Shown piece after piece: positions 26,650 through 34,340 of a DNA stretch of 64,000 nt. The position numbers and the translations under genes are program-made. Position 1 is the first letter of the stretch; every line of letters begins with the position of its first letter. The notes below the pieces were generated by a model. The model ran no database searches and had not been told where the DNA came from. It saw only the letters and a program-made list of their open reading frames with translations. Origin of the DNA: ZC4RG25 sp023428365 (GTDB lineage: Bacteria; Pseudomonadota; Alphaproteobacteria; Rhizobiales; Hyphomicrobiaceae); assembly GCA_050283925.1 (NCBI GenBank), contig JBNOAI010000004.1:1-64000 (forward strand), given 5' to 3'.

Positions 26650-26792
26650 TCCTGACAGCTCCAGGACTTACTACGATCCGCCTGTTTGCGGCTCGGATTT
26701 TGGACACGCACGAAGACGTTGAAGCCGCCTACGCGCTGGATTTAGTTATGGATGCGATTGGCCGTCTGATTGGCGATCGGAAGGACGCCTGA
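26601..26792 (+). CDS. Possible small ORF overlapping the HTH gene end
   Basis: 63-aa frame with a TTG start. Its second half (RLFAARILDTHEDVEAAYAL, then DLVMDAIGRLIGDRKDA) has protein-like helical character. The next 100 nt in a shifted frame (VIGKRIAYALANEEERI) also look coding, so one small gene split by a frameshift is possible. Weak evidence: no good ribosome binding site and no homologue recognised. Confidence 0.3.
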   Translation: MAKEIRIRTRGWVDPLILTAPGLTTIRLFAARILDTHEDVEAAYALDLVMDAIGRLIGDRKDA

Positions 26793-27028
26793 ACTCGCTT
26801 GAGGTGATCGGCAAGCGCATCGCCTATGCCCTTGCCAACGAGGAGGAGCGCATCGTCGCCGGCGGCTTGCCCCTTGACCCCGGCGACTGTGCCTAGCATC
26901 CGCTGTTGGAATTGCTGGACGCCGACGATGCACAGGACACGGGCAGTTCCAATTCGCTTGGCAGAGGCAGCACCTCCACAACGCTGAATCCTGCAACTTT
27001 CGCCCAACGAACGAAGGAGATCTTTTAG

Positions 27029-27616
27029 ATGTTGCGAAAGCTTAAGAGCAAGCTGGCAGGCAAACGGGGGCAGGACAAGACCTCCTCTGCAAACACGCTT
27101 CCCGCGGCATCACAGCAGGGCAGCAGCAGTGCTGAAGCAGTGTCGAAGCAGTGCGGCAGCAGTGGTGAACCGGCACTTGGCCGGTGCGCGCACAACAGGC
27201 TCTCGTGCTGTCCTGATTGTGTGGCTGCCGGTGATGAAACGCGGCGCATCGAAAGCCTCCCCGGGCCGATCTATCGGGATGCCGATGACTTGGCGCTAGA
27301 CGTTATAAAGTCTCTGAAGGAAGAAAACCGCTTCGAGCCGGTCGCCCATGACGAGGTCTATGAGCGCCATCGCGAGCTGTGTGCCCACAACAATATCAAA
27401 ACACTGACGAGGGATAAGTTACTTCACGCCCTCGGCAAGCGGCTAGAAACCACGCGTCTTCCTCCAACTCGTCCGAACGACAAACGAAAAACCGTGAAGT
27501 GCTACATCGTGCCGAAGCCGGCCTCTGAGCTGGCTGCGCGAGTTGAATGGCTGTTTTGTAATGCTCCCCCATTCCCGTCGCGCCTTTTGAAAGCACTCGC
27601 GAACAAGCTCACGTGA
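27029..27616 (+). CDS. Hypothetical island protein
   Basis: 195-aa protein with AAGGAGA upstream of the ATG. A basic start (MLRKLKSKLAGKRGQ) is followed by a Ser/Ala/Gln low-complexity stretch encoded by repeated CAG/AGC-type triplets, then a small Cys cluster (RCAHNRLSCCPDC). The C-terminal half (YRDADDLALDVIKSLKEENR, then LTRDKLLHALGKRL and a KRKTVKCYIV strand) looks like a winged-helix DNA-binding module. No name assigned. It keeps company with the HTH gene upstream, as often seen in Hyphomicrobiales islands. Confidence 0.6.
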   Translation: MLRKLKSKLAGKRGQDKTSSANTLPAASQQGSSSAEAVSKQCGSSGEPALGRCAHNRLSCCPDCVAAGDETRRIESLPGPIYRDADDLALDVIKSLKEENRFEPVAHDEVYERHRELCAHNNIKTLTRDKLLHALGKRLETTRLPPTRPNDKRKTVKCYIVPKPASELAARVEWLFCNAPPFPSRLLKALANKLT

Positions 27617-28577
27617 AATTTGATGACTCCGGATCGACTCCGACCCATCCAGGATCTTGGCCGCAGCCTGCAGCTATGGGCACGGTTCCCGTAAGAGCCT
27701 GCGGCACCCTGAAGCTAAGAGAAGTCGATGTAAGACGATCGGTGGCCAATCAAACATCAGGCTCCGAGGCTTTCGTCAACAATCGACAAACATCACGAAA
27801 ACGTGATCGTCAGACCACTAATTATCGCTTGCCGGAATTTTTGGATATGTCTAAATGCGCGATTATCCAGTCGAATTGCGTGCGCTCGCATCCGCGTAAG
27901 TCGCGTCTCCTTCGACCGTGTTCTGACATTCGCTGATTTGCCATTGACGTGTCAATACACAATTCAGCGCTCCTCCTCAGTGGTCGAAGTATCCCAGTAG
28001 TCAATCGCGTAACGTGCATCTGTCGGTACAGCCGGTGAGGCCAGACGGCAGGGATGCACGGTGTGAATGCGGCGACTGTGGGAACCCCAAAGCCGCAGGG
28101 TAGTCCGAAGGCCAGAACCCCAGGGGGCGCCTGACGAAGGCGGTAGCTGGCAAGCCGATACGGTCGTTCCCGATATCGGTCCTCGTAGGCTCCGGCGCGG
28201 CTCCAGTGGCCATGACGACCCCGAGGCAAGGACCCACCATCTGACGGCACGCCTGCTGTTGGATGGATGGGTGTCCTTTGCCTCGATCCACCTAACGCTC
28301 ACCAATGGCCATGATGATTGAGAGAGAGAAGGAATTACTGAGGGACAGGCCCCTTTAGCCGACGTGACAAAAATTGGGGTCGAAATTCATTCACACGTCG
28401 CGTGGCTTTGTAGCGTTCCCAACCTCGTCGTCAGTGGTGTTTTCAGTCGCGTTGCGGATTTGTCGATCTGTCGCGTCGCGCGTGAAATGCCTGTGAAAAA
28501 TCCGGCGGCCGCAATTGCGAAATGGGACCGAAATGGGACCCGCACACGGCGCCATTATCAGACGGAAAGGAAAGTCT
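27617..28577. other. Long non-coding region holding a structured RNA candidate
   Basis: About 960 bp without a credible gene. Short frames on both strands are interrupted and lack start signals. The middle (about 28014-28200) has dense, ordered inverted repeats and is listed separately. Confidence 0.5.
28014..28200 (+). ncRNA. Candidate large structured RNA, possibly HEARO/omega-RNA-like
   Basis: Ordered helices can be drawn by eye. An outer stem GTGCATC (28014-28020) pairs with GATGCAC. Then GCGGC...GCCGC encloses TGGG-AA-CCCC, GGGT...ACCC encloses GTCCGAAGGC, and CGCC-TGACGAA-GGCG follows. Last, CCGATA...TATCGG encloses a GGTCGTTCC loop. The order of stems and the unpaired purine loops recall the HEARO class, the guide scaffolds of IscB nucleases, but this is from memory and no IscB gene is nearby. 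The strand is tentative. Confidence 0.45.
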
Positions 28578-28805
28578 ATGCGGATTGCAGTTGTCCTCAA
28601 TGAGCACGGTGAACCGGCCCTATACGCCGCAGACGAAGCAATCACACTTTTGATCGTCGACCCCACTTGTCCGAAGAACCAAGCCTATCTTCACGGCGGC
28701 GTCTACGTCGGCGCCCGATACGTCGACGAGTGGATCTCGGGTCGCCTCATTGGGCACATGTACGACCGTGAGCCGATCAAGGCTTTGTCTGACCGGCACG
28801 AATGA
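28578..28805 (+). CDS. Small hypothetical protein
   Basis: 75-aa acidic protein (MRIAVVLNEHGEPALYAADE...). GGAAAGGAAAG precedes the ATG at 28578; the longer frame from 28515 has no start signal. A beta strand at each end and a short helix (VDEWISGRLIGHMYDRE) suggest a compact fold. No function assigned. Confidence 0.55.
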   Translation: MRIAVVLNEHGEPALYAADEAITLLIVDPTCPKNQAYLHGGVYVGARYVDEWISGRLIGHMYDREPIKALSDRHE

Positions 28806-28874
28806 CGCGAGTTTTTCCGCACCGTCTCGCGCGCGCGCGTCATGGGCTGTTACAGAGCTGGGGATGATAGAGGC

Positions 28875-29192
28875 ATGGACCCAAACCGGCTGATCGCCAT
28901 GTTCAGGGCTACGCTGCGCGATAGCGCGGCGGCGAATGGGCAACCGCAAGCAGGCCAACAAGATGGTCTCAATCGCGCAGCGGAGCGCCGCTGCGGTGCG
29001 CGAACGCGGGCCGGTCATCCCTGCCAACGCAAGGGACTTGGTCGCGGGGGCCGGTGCCCCAGTCACGGCGGCAAATCCTCGGGCGCGACATCACAGGAGG
29101 GTCGCGCCCGCATCGCCCGCGCTCAGAAACAGCGTTGGCGCAAGTGGCGGGCACAGCATGAGCGCAACAAGCGCGGCGTATCGCAATCGTAA
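28875..29192 (+). CDS. HGGxSTGP-motif small protein
   Basis: 105-aa basic protein. RCGARTRAGHPCQRKG followed by RCPSHGGKSSGATSQEGRA matches the Cys/His HGGxSTGP family; here STGP has become SSGA. Conserved Cys residues (C..C....C..H) probably bind zinc, and the C-terminal helix ARIARAQKQRWRKWRAQ is strongly basic. These proteins are common in prophage and island DNA, and their function is unknown. The ATG at 28875 follows GATAGAGG. It is encoded just before the helicase gene. Confidence 0.7.
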   Translation: MDPNRLIAMFRATLRDSAAANGQPQAGQQDGLNRAAERRCGARTRAGHPCQRKGLGRGGRCPSHGGKSSGATSQEGRARIARAQKQRWRKWRAQHERNKRGVSQS

Positions 29193-29233
29193 CGAAGCCG
29201 ACGACGACACCATCAATCTGGGGGCATTTCATC

Positions 29234-31330
29234 ATGAACCAGGAGACTTCACTGACCAGCGCGCCGTATCTGGCCAAGCTCAACGATGACCAGCGTCGCG
29301 CCGTCGAACACGGCGTCACCGGCCGCGGCGCCAACGTTGCGCCACCACTGCTGGTTATCGCCGGGGCCGGATCGGGCAAGACCAACACGCTGGCGCATCG
29401 CGTTGCGCATCTGATCGTCCATGGTGCCGATCCGGCGCGCATTCTGCTGTTGACGTTTTCGCGGCGTGCCGCTGCCGAGATGGACAGCCGCGCGCAACGC
29501 ATCGTCGCCGCCGCGCTCGGCACCACGCACGGAGCGTCGAGCATCTCACTGCCGTGGGCTGGAACCTTTCATGCCATCGGTGCCCGCATCCTGCGCCAAT
29601 ACGCCAACTCCATCGGTTTGGAGCCCAACTTCACGATCCACGATCGCGAGGACTCCGCCGACCTCATGAACTTGGTGCGCCATGAGATCGAACTGTCGGA
29701 CAAGGACAAGCGCTTCCCTACCAAATCCACGTGCCTGCAGATCTACTCGCGCGCCGTCAACGCCACCGAACCGTTGGAGCAGGTGCTGCGGCAGCAATTT
29801 CCATGGTGCGCCGCGTGGGAGTCCGAACTGCGGGCGCTGTTTGACGCCTATGTCGCCGCCAAGCAGCGCCAAAAGGTGCTGGATTACGACGATCTGCTGC
29901 TCTATTGGGCTGAACTGATGAAGGTGCCGGAACTGGCACGCGATGTCGGTGGCCAGTTTGATCACGTCCTGGTCGATGAGTACCAGGACACCAATGCGCT
30001 GCAGGCGACAATTCTGCTGGGCCTGAAACCGGATGGCTATGGTCTCACCGTGGTTGGTGACGATGCCCAGGCGATCTACGGCTTCCGTGCCGCCAACGTG
30101 CGCAACATCCTCGACTTTCCAACGCTCTTCAATCCGCCCGCGACGCTGGTGACGCTGGAACAGAACTATCGTTCAACCCAGGCGATCCTAGCCGCAGCCA
30201 ACGCCGTCATCGGTCTGGCGGCCGAGCGCTTCACCAAGAACCTGTATTCCGATCGTCTGAGTAATGATGTTCCAACCCTGGTAACAGTGATGGATGACAG
30301 CGCCCAGGCCGCGTTCATTGTCACCACCATTCTGGAAAACCGCGAGGCTGGCATCCCGTTGAAGCGGCAGGCGGTGTTGTTTCGCACCGCCAGTCATAGC
30401 GCCATGCTCGAGATCGCGCTCACCCGGCGCAACATCCCGTTCGTCAAGTTCGGCGGGTTGAAGTTCATCGAGGCCGCCCACGTCAAGGACTTGCTGGCGG
30501 TGATGCGCTGGATCGAAAATCCGGCCGACCGTGTCAGCGGCTTCCGCGTGCTGCAGCTGCTCGACGGCATCGGGCCGACCAGCGCCGGGAAGGCCCTCGA
30601 CGGCATGAGCGGCCGTGATCCGATCGATGCCCTGGCGACCTTCCGTCCACCGGCCAAATCGGTAGAAGGCTGGCGGGGTCTGGTGCTGTTGCTGCGGGAG
30701 CTGCAAGGCAAGGCGACGCCTTGGCCCGCCGAGCTTGATCGCGTGAAAAGCTGGTATCAGCCGCATCTGGAACGCAAGCACGCCGATGCCGTGGTGCGCG
30801 CCGCTGATCTCGAGCAACTGGCGGCGATTGCTGCCGGGTATCCGACGCGGGCCAAGTTCCTCACCGATCTGACGCTCGACCCTCCCAACGCCAGCAGCGC
30901 CGAAGCTGGCGCTCCGCTGCGCGATGAGGATTACCTGACCCTGTCTACCATCCATTCCGCCAAAGGTCAGGAATGGGCGGCCGTATTCATCCTCAACGTC
31001 ATCGACGGCTGCATGCCCTCCGATCTCGCCACCGGCAACGCCGCCGATATCGAGGAGGAACGCCGCCTGCTCTACGTCGCCATGACGCGCGCCGAGCACC
31101 AGTTGCACCTGATGGTGCCGCAGCGGTTCTATAATCATCAGCAAAGCCGTCGCGGCGATGCCCACGTCTATGCGATGCGCAGCCGGTTCATCCCGGCGTC
31201 AGTCGCCACTACTTTCGCGCACCGGACTTGGGTTGATGGCTCGTCAATCACGACAGCCAGCCGGGCATCGACCGTCACCGTCGATCTCGGTGGTCGACTG
31301 CGCGGCATGTGGCAACGGACCGGTTCGTGA
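29234..31330 (+). CDS. UvrD/PcrA/Rep-type superfamily 1 DNA helicase
   Basis: 698-aa ATP-dependent 3'-5' helicase. Motifs in order: Q-motif region LNDDQRRAVEHG; Walker A AGAGSGKTNTLAHRV; TFSRRAAAEM (Ia); LVDEYQDTN (II); VVGDDAQAIYGFRAA (III); LEQNYRST (IV); TIHSAKGQEW (V); RLLYVAMTRAE (VI). Length is near that of Rep and PcrA. It is encoded inside the island after the HGGxSTGP gene and is probably accessory to the chromosomal UvrD. It could help element replication or act with defence genes. Confidence 0.92.
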   Translation: MNQETSLTSAPYLAKLNDDQRRAVEHGVTGRGANVAPPLLVIAGAGSGKTNTLAHRVAHLIVHGADPARILLLTFSRRAAAEMDSRAQRIVAAALGTTHGASSISLPWAGTFHAIGARILRQYANSIGLEPNFTIHDREDSADLMNLVRHEIELSDKDKRFPTKSTCLQIYSRAVNATEPLEQVLRQQFPWCAAWESELRALFDAYVAAKQRQKVLDYDDLLLYWAELMKVPELARDVGGQFDHVLVDEYQDTNALQATILLGLKPDGYGLTVVGDDAQAIYGFRAANVRNILDFPTLFNPPATLVTLEQNYRSTQAILAAANAVIGLAAERFTKNLYSDRLSNDVPTLVTVMDDSAQAAFIVTTILENREAGIPLKRQAVLFRTASHSAMLEIALTRRNIPFVKFGGLKFIEAAHVKDLLAVMRWIENPADRVSGFRVLQLLDGIGPTSAGKALDGMSGRDPIDALATFRPPAKSVEGWRGLVLLLRELQGKATPWPAELDRVKSWYQPHLERKHADAVVRAADLEQLAAIAAGYPTRAKFLTDLTLDPPNASSAEAGAPLRDEDYLTLSTIHSAKGQEWAAVFILNVIDGCMPSDLATGNAADIEEERRLLYVAMTRAEHQLHLMVPQRFYNHQQSRRGDAHVYAMRSRFIPASVATTFAHRTWVDGSSITTASRASTVTVDLGGRLRGMWQRTGS

Positions 31331-31666
31331 GGGCAGTTCAGAACAGGTCCGCTAGCGGATGACGTGTTCGCGGACTGGATGGCTGCTCGGTCGTGCGCTG
31401 CGAAACCATCGACACGCGGCCGATGTTATCGATGCGATGGGGCTTTGCGGGCAAAGACGACGCAGCCTTCGAGCGCCTCGAAATCATCAGTACGTAAAAA
31501 CCACTTCCAACGTCTGACGTCGGCTATGCCGAGTTTGCGGACCTCAAACCCGCAGGGCCGCTTCTTGCTTGAGATCGGCCGGCATGTCCGATTTGCTCTT
31601 CCCAACGGACATCGACCTGCGCAAACGATCAACTCTTATGACTACATTCGCCCACGCTAGAGAAAA
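31331..31666. other. Intergenic region before the tRNA-Gln scar
   Basis: No clear gene. A minus-strand frame at 31426-31632 contains RRWKWFLRTDDFEALEGCV, which looks protein-like, but it has no start signal and no family I recognise. Confidence 0.3.
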
Positions 31667-31713
31667 AGACTTTGACTCTGCCTGTCTAGGTTCGACTCCT
31701 AGTCCCCCAGCCA
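31667..31713 (+). repeat. tRNA-Gln(UUG) 3' fragment, likely att scar
   Basis: The sequence contains the anticodon loop CTTTGAC (UUG), the 3' anticodon strand TCTGC, a perfect T-arm CTAGG-TTCGACT-CCTAG, the acceptor strand TCCCCCA and GCCA ending in CCA at 31713. The 5' half is missing: the bases before AGACTTTGAC do not form the other arms. Only the 3' end is present, as left behind by integrases that use tRNA 3' ends. Confidence 0.75.
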
Positions 31714-31922
31714 ACAAAATCACGTACTTATCGAACTTCGAGATCGCACGAGAATCCCCCGGCGTACCGCGGGCGTACCCGTTCAAGCAATGCACGAAAG
31801 CCGCGCTACACACGGAGCTTGTATTGCTGTGGTGCGCTTCGATGCCGATAGAGGTAATCCGACGAGCCAAACTTTTGTCGGCAGGTGCGAAGCTGACGTT
31901 CACCAAGCACAGCCAACGTCTC

Positions 31923-33112
31923 ATGAACCCAAGCGGACCTTCGGAAGACCGAGTCATGCAACGGGGTAAGCCGTCGTATTCTGAGTGCATCCGATACAAA
32001 ATCGACCGGCCCGTCGAGCTGATGAAGGGACAGAATTTGAGCATCACAGTCCACACGCTCGACGCCCGCGACAACGTCATGCTCGAAGTGATGCGCGACC
32101 ACTTCAAGTTGTCGCCCCACGTGATGCACCGGCAAATTCAAGAGGTCGCACACTCCACGTCGGCACTTTTGAAAAAAGAAGGGCATCGATTACGGAGCCT
32201 TGCGGTCCGCCCTCGTGCCGCAACAAGATCGCCACGAGATGTCGCTGCTCTTCAACATCGATTTCAAGGCTTCGGGCTCGTACAGTTACCCCGTTCACCA
32301 ACGACTCCTGCGCCTTTTCAATCGTCAAAGCAGCCACTCTCTCCTCCATGGCGACATCAATGACAAGGGCTGGGGAGCATTCGAGGAGGCGGCCCGGAAT
32401 CTGGTGCGCGTAGGACAGCGCCGGTTCGAGAGCCCGATGCTCTACGCGGTCTACGTCAACAACCTAACCGACCAGATGCTGGCCGACATCCACCGGGGGA
32501 TGGGGAATTACCCTCTCTATATCGGCTACGTGAACACGACCTACGGCTCGATGTTCAAGGCTTTGCTCTCGACGCAATTGGTCCATGCCTACATCCAGCA
32601 CCGGGGTATGACCCTCGGCCAGCACGAGGACGACCGCCACGAGAACGAGGACGTTGACCTCGTTGGGTTAGGCCTGGACGAGGGCGGCTACAAGATGCGT
32701 AGCGTGCCAGGCACGAACTTCATGCTGCTGCTTAGCTACAAGATCGAGTGACCCGTTGTGGGGGGCTACGAGACGGATACCGAGTTTTCGCTCAACGCCA
32801 TCAGCCCGATCGCCCTGCGGCTGGAGAGCTGCGAAATCGAGATCGATCCTCGAAAGTTCGAGTATCTTTCGCGCGAGAAGGCGAAGAGCCTGCAAGGGCT
32901 GGGTCTCCTCGACAGCCACATGGACCAGCTCAAGGTGATGGTCGAAGCGTATCAGTGGCAACTACATCTACAGCATGACCCAAGACGACACCCACGGCGT
33001 CAGCCGCTTCAACATCATGATCGAAGCGAGGCCAGCGGATACGGGGCGGTGGTTTCGAGCGATGGTGGGCTTGGAATACAAGAGGAAAGGCGCTTACGGC
33101 TCATCACCTTGA
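31923..33112 (+). pseudogene. Unknown gene broken by two frameshifts and a stop
   Basis: A continuous protein of about 390 aa can be pieced together. The first part (MQRGKPSYSECIRYKIDRPV..., DNVMLEVMRDHFKLSPHVMH) runs to about 32175. There the frame shifts near an A6 run and continues as IDYGALRSALVPQQDRHEM. A TGA at 32749 interrupts YKIE*PVVGGYETDTEF in the same frame. A second shift near 32953 leads to SGNYIYSMTQDDTHG and ends at 33112. I do not recognise the family. It lies immediately before ietA on the same strand and after the tRNA-Gln scar, so it probably entered with that segment. Confidence 0.7.
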
Positions 33113-33335
33113 TGTAGTTGAGAGACGGACTGATGCCGCACGCGTCCCTCAGCTAGATCGGGTGCAAGCGAAGCGGCACTTTTGGCAAGCTGACGAGGAC
33201 GACGCCAGACAGGTCGGTGCTCGGCAATGGGTTGAGTTACCCTCAGAAAATGCCGAAATATCGGGCTCAACCAGTCAATATCCTTTGCCAATTTGAACGA
33301 ACCACGCCAAACTTTCGGGGGGAGAAAAGTTCAAC

Positions 33336-34334
33336 ATGGCGAATGCTGACCAACTGAGAGCGTTACTGAAGGCCTACGCCCACGGCGACGAGGCTCAGTT
33401 TCAATCTGTCGCCATGCAGATTGCCGCCAACGAAGCGCGTGCCGGCCATGGCAAGCTTGCCGAAGAGCTTCGCAACCTTATCGACACGGCGAAGGTGCGC
33501 GTCCCTCAACCGGGACCGACACCCATCCCGATCGCCAAGCCGCGCGGAGAAGTCGCCGATCTTTTGACGGTGACGTACCCGAATGTTCGATTGGCCGACA
33601 TGGTGCTGTCTGACGTCACCCGCACCATTCTCGGTCGTGTTCTCAAGGAACATAAGAACATCCGTGATATTCGCAGCAACGGCTTGGCGCCACGTAAGCG
33701 CCTTTTGTTGCTGGGTCCGCCCGGCACGGGCAAAACATTGACCGCGTCGGCTATGGCCGGGGAGCTTGGCCTTCCGCTCTTCGTCGTTAGGCTCGACCGT
33801 CTGATAACGAGATACATGGGCGAGACCGCCGCAAAGCTCAGGCTGGTTTTTGATGCCATCGCGCAAACGCGTGCGGTCTATTTGTTCGATGAATTCGACA
33901 GCATCGGCTCTGAGCGAGAGCTAACGAACGACGTCGGCGAAATTCGCCGCGTCGTGAACAGCTTTTTGCAGATGGTCGAACAAGATACGTCAGATAGTCT
34001 GATTATCGCCGCAACGAACCACGCAAACATACTCGACAAGGCTCTATTTCGTCGCTTCGACGACATCATTCATTACGACTTGCCGACGACAAAACAGCTG
34101 GCCGACGCGCTTAAGTTCAAGCTGATCGGGTTTAAGTCCCGGCGGATGCCTTGGATGCAACTCGCAAAGAGCGCCACCGACCTGAGCTACGGCGACATCA
34201 CGCGCGCCACCGAAGATGCCGTCAAGCACGCCATCATCGAACGTCGAGCCGTCACCAAAGATGACCTCGCAAACGCAATTGCCGAGCGCAAGTCGGCGAC
34301 ACGTCCTGCGAGGGTCAAGCGCGAACGGAAGTAA
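33336..34334 (+). CDS. ietA: AAA-family ATPase, antitoxin-like partner of a subtilase
   Basis: 332-aa AAA+ ATPase. Walker A is GPPGTGKT (residues 127-134), Walker B is YLFDEFD (182-188), and an Arg-rich segment ALFRRFDDI provides the Arg-finger region. The N-terminal ~100 residues are helical and may contact the protease. GGGGGAG precedes the ATG. It is followed after 6 nt by a subtilisin-like gene. This two-gene layout matches ietAS of the Ti plasmids, where the ATPase counteracts the protease and the pair stabilises the plasmid; the pair has also been reported as an anti-phage system. Confidence 0.85.
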   Translation: MANADQLRALLKAYAHGDEAQFQSVAMQIAANEARAGHGKLAEELRNLIDTAKVRVPQPGPTPIPIAKPRGEVADLLTVTYPNVRLADMVLSDVTRTILGRVLKEHKNIRDIRSNGLAPRKRLLLLGPPGTGKTLTASAMAGELGLPLFVVRLDRLITRYMGETAAKLRLVFDAIAQTRAVYLFDEFDSIGSERELTNDVGEIRRVVNSFLQMVEQDTSDSLIIAATNHANILDKALFRRFDDIIHYDLPTTKQLADALKFKLIGFKSRRMPWMQLAKSATDLSYGDITRATEDAVKHAIIERRAVTKDDLANAIAERKSATRPARVKRERK

Positions 34335-34340
34335 GCAACC

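Noticed and set aside
27119..27170. CRISPR-like or minisatellite repeat in the 195-aa hypothetical gene
   Set aside because: It is a short imperfect AGC/CAG-rich coding repeat giving Ser/Gln/Ala, with no spacer structure.
27822..28250. 142-codon minus-strand frame across the structured RNA candidate
   Set aside because: Arg/Pro/Gly-rich with no motif; the palindromic structure of the region explains the open frame better.
31569..32363. Single intact 264-aa protein starting near the tRNA-Gln scar
   Set aside because: Its first third runs through the tRNA fragment and its last third leaves the plausible reading frame after 32175; the broken-gene reading explains both sides.
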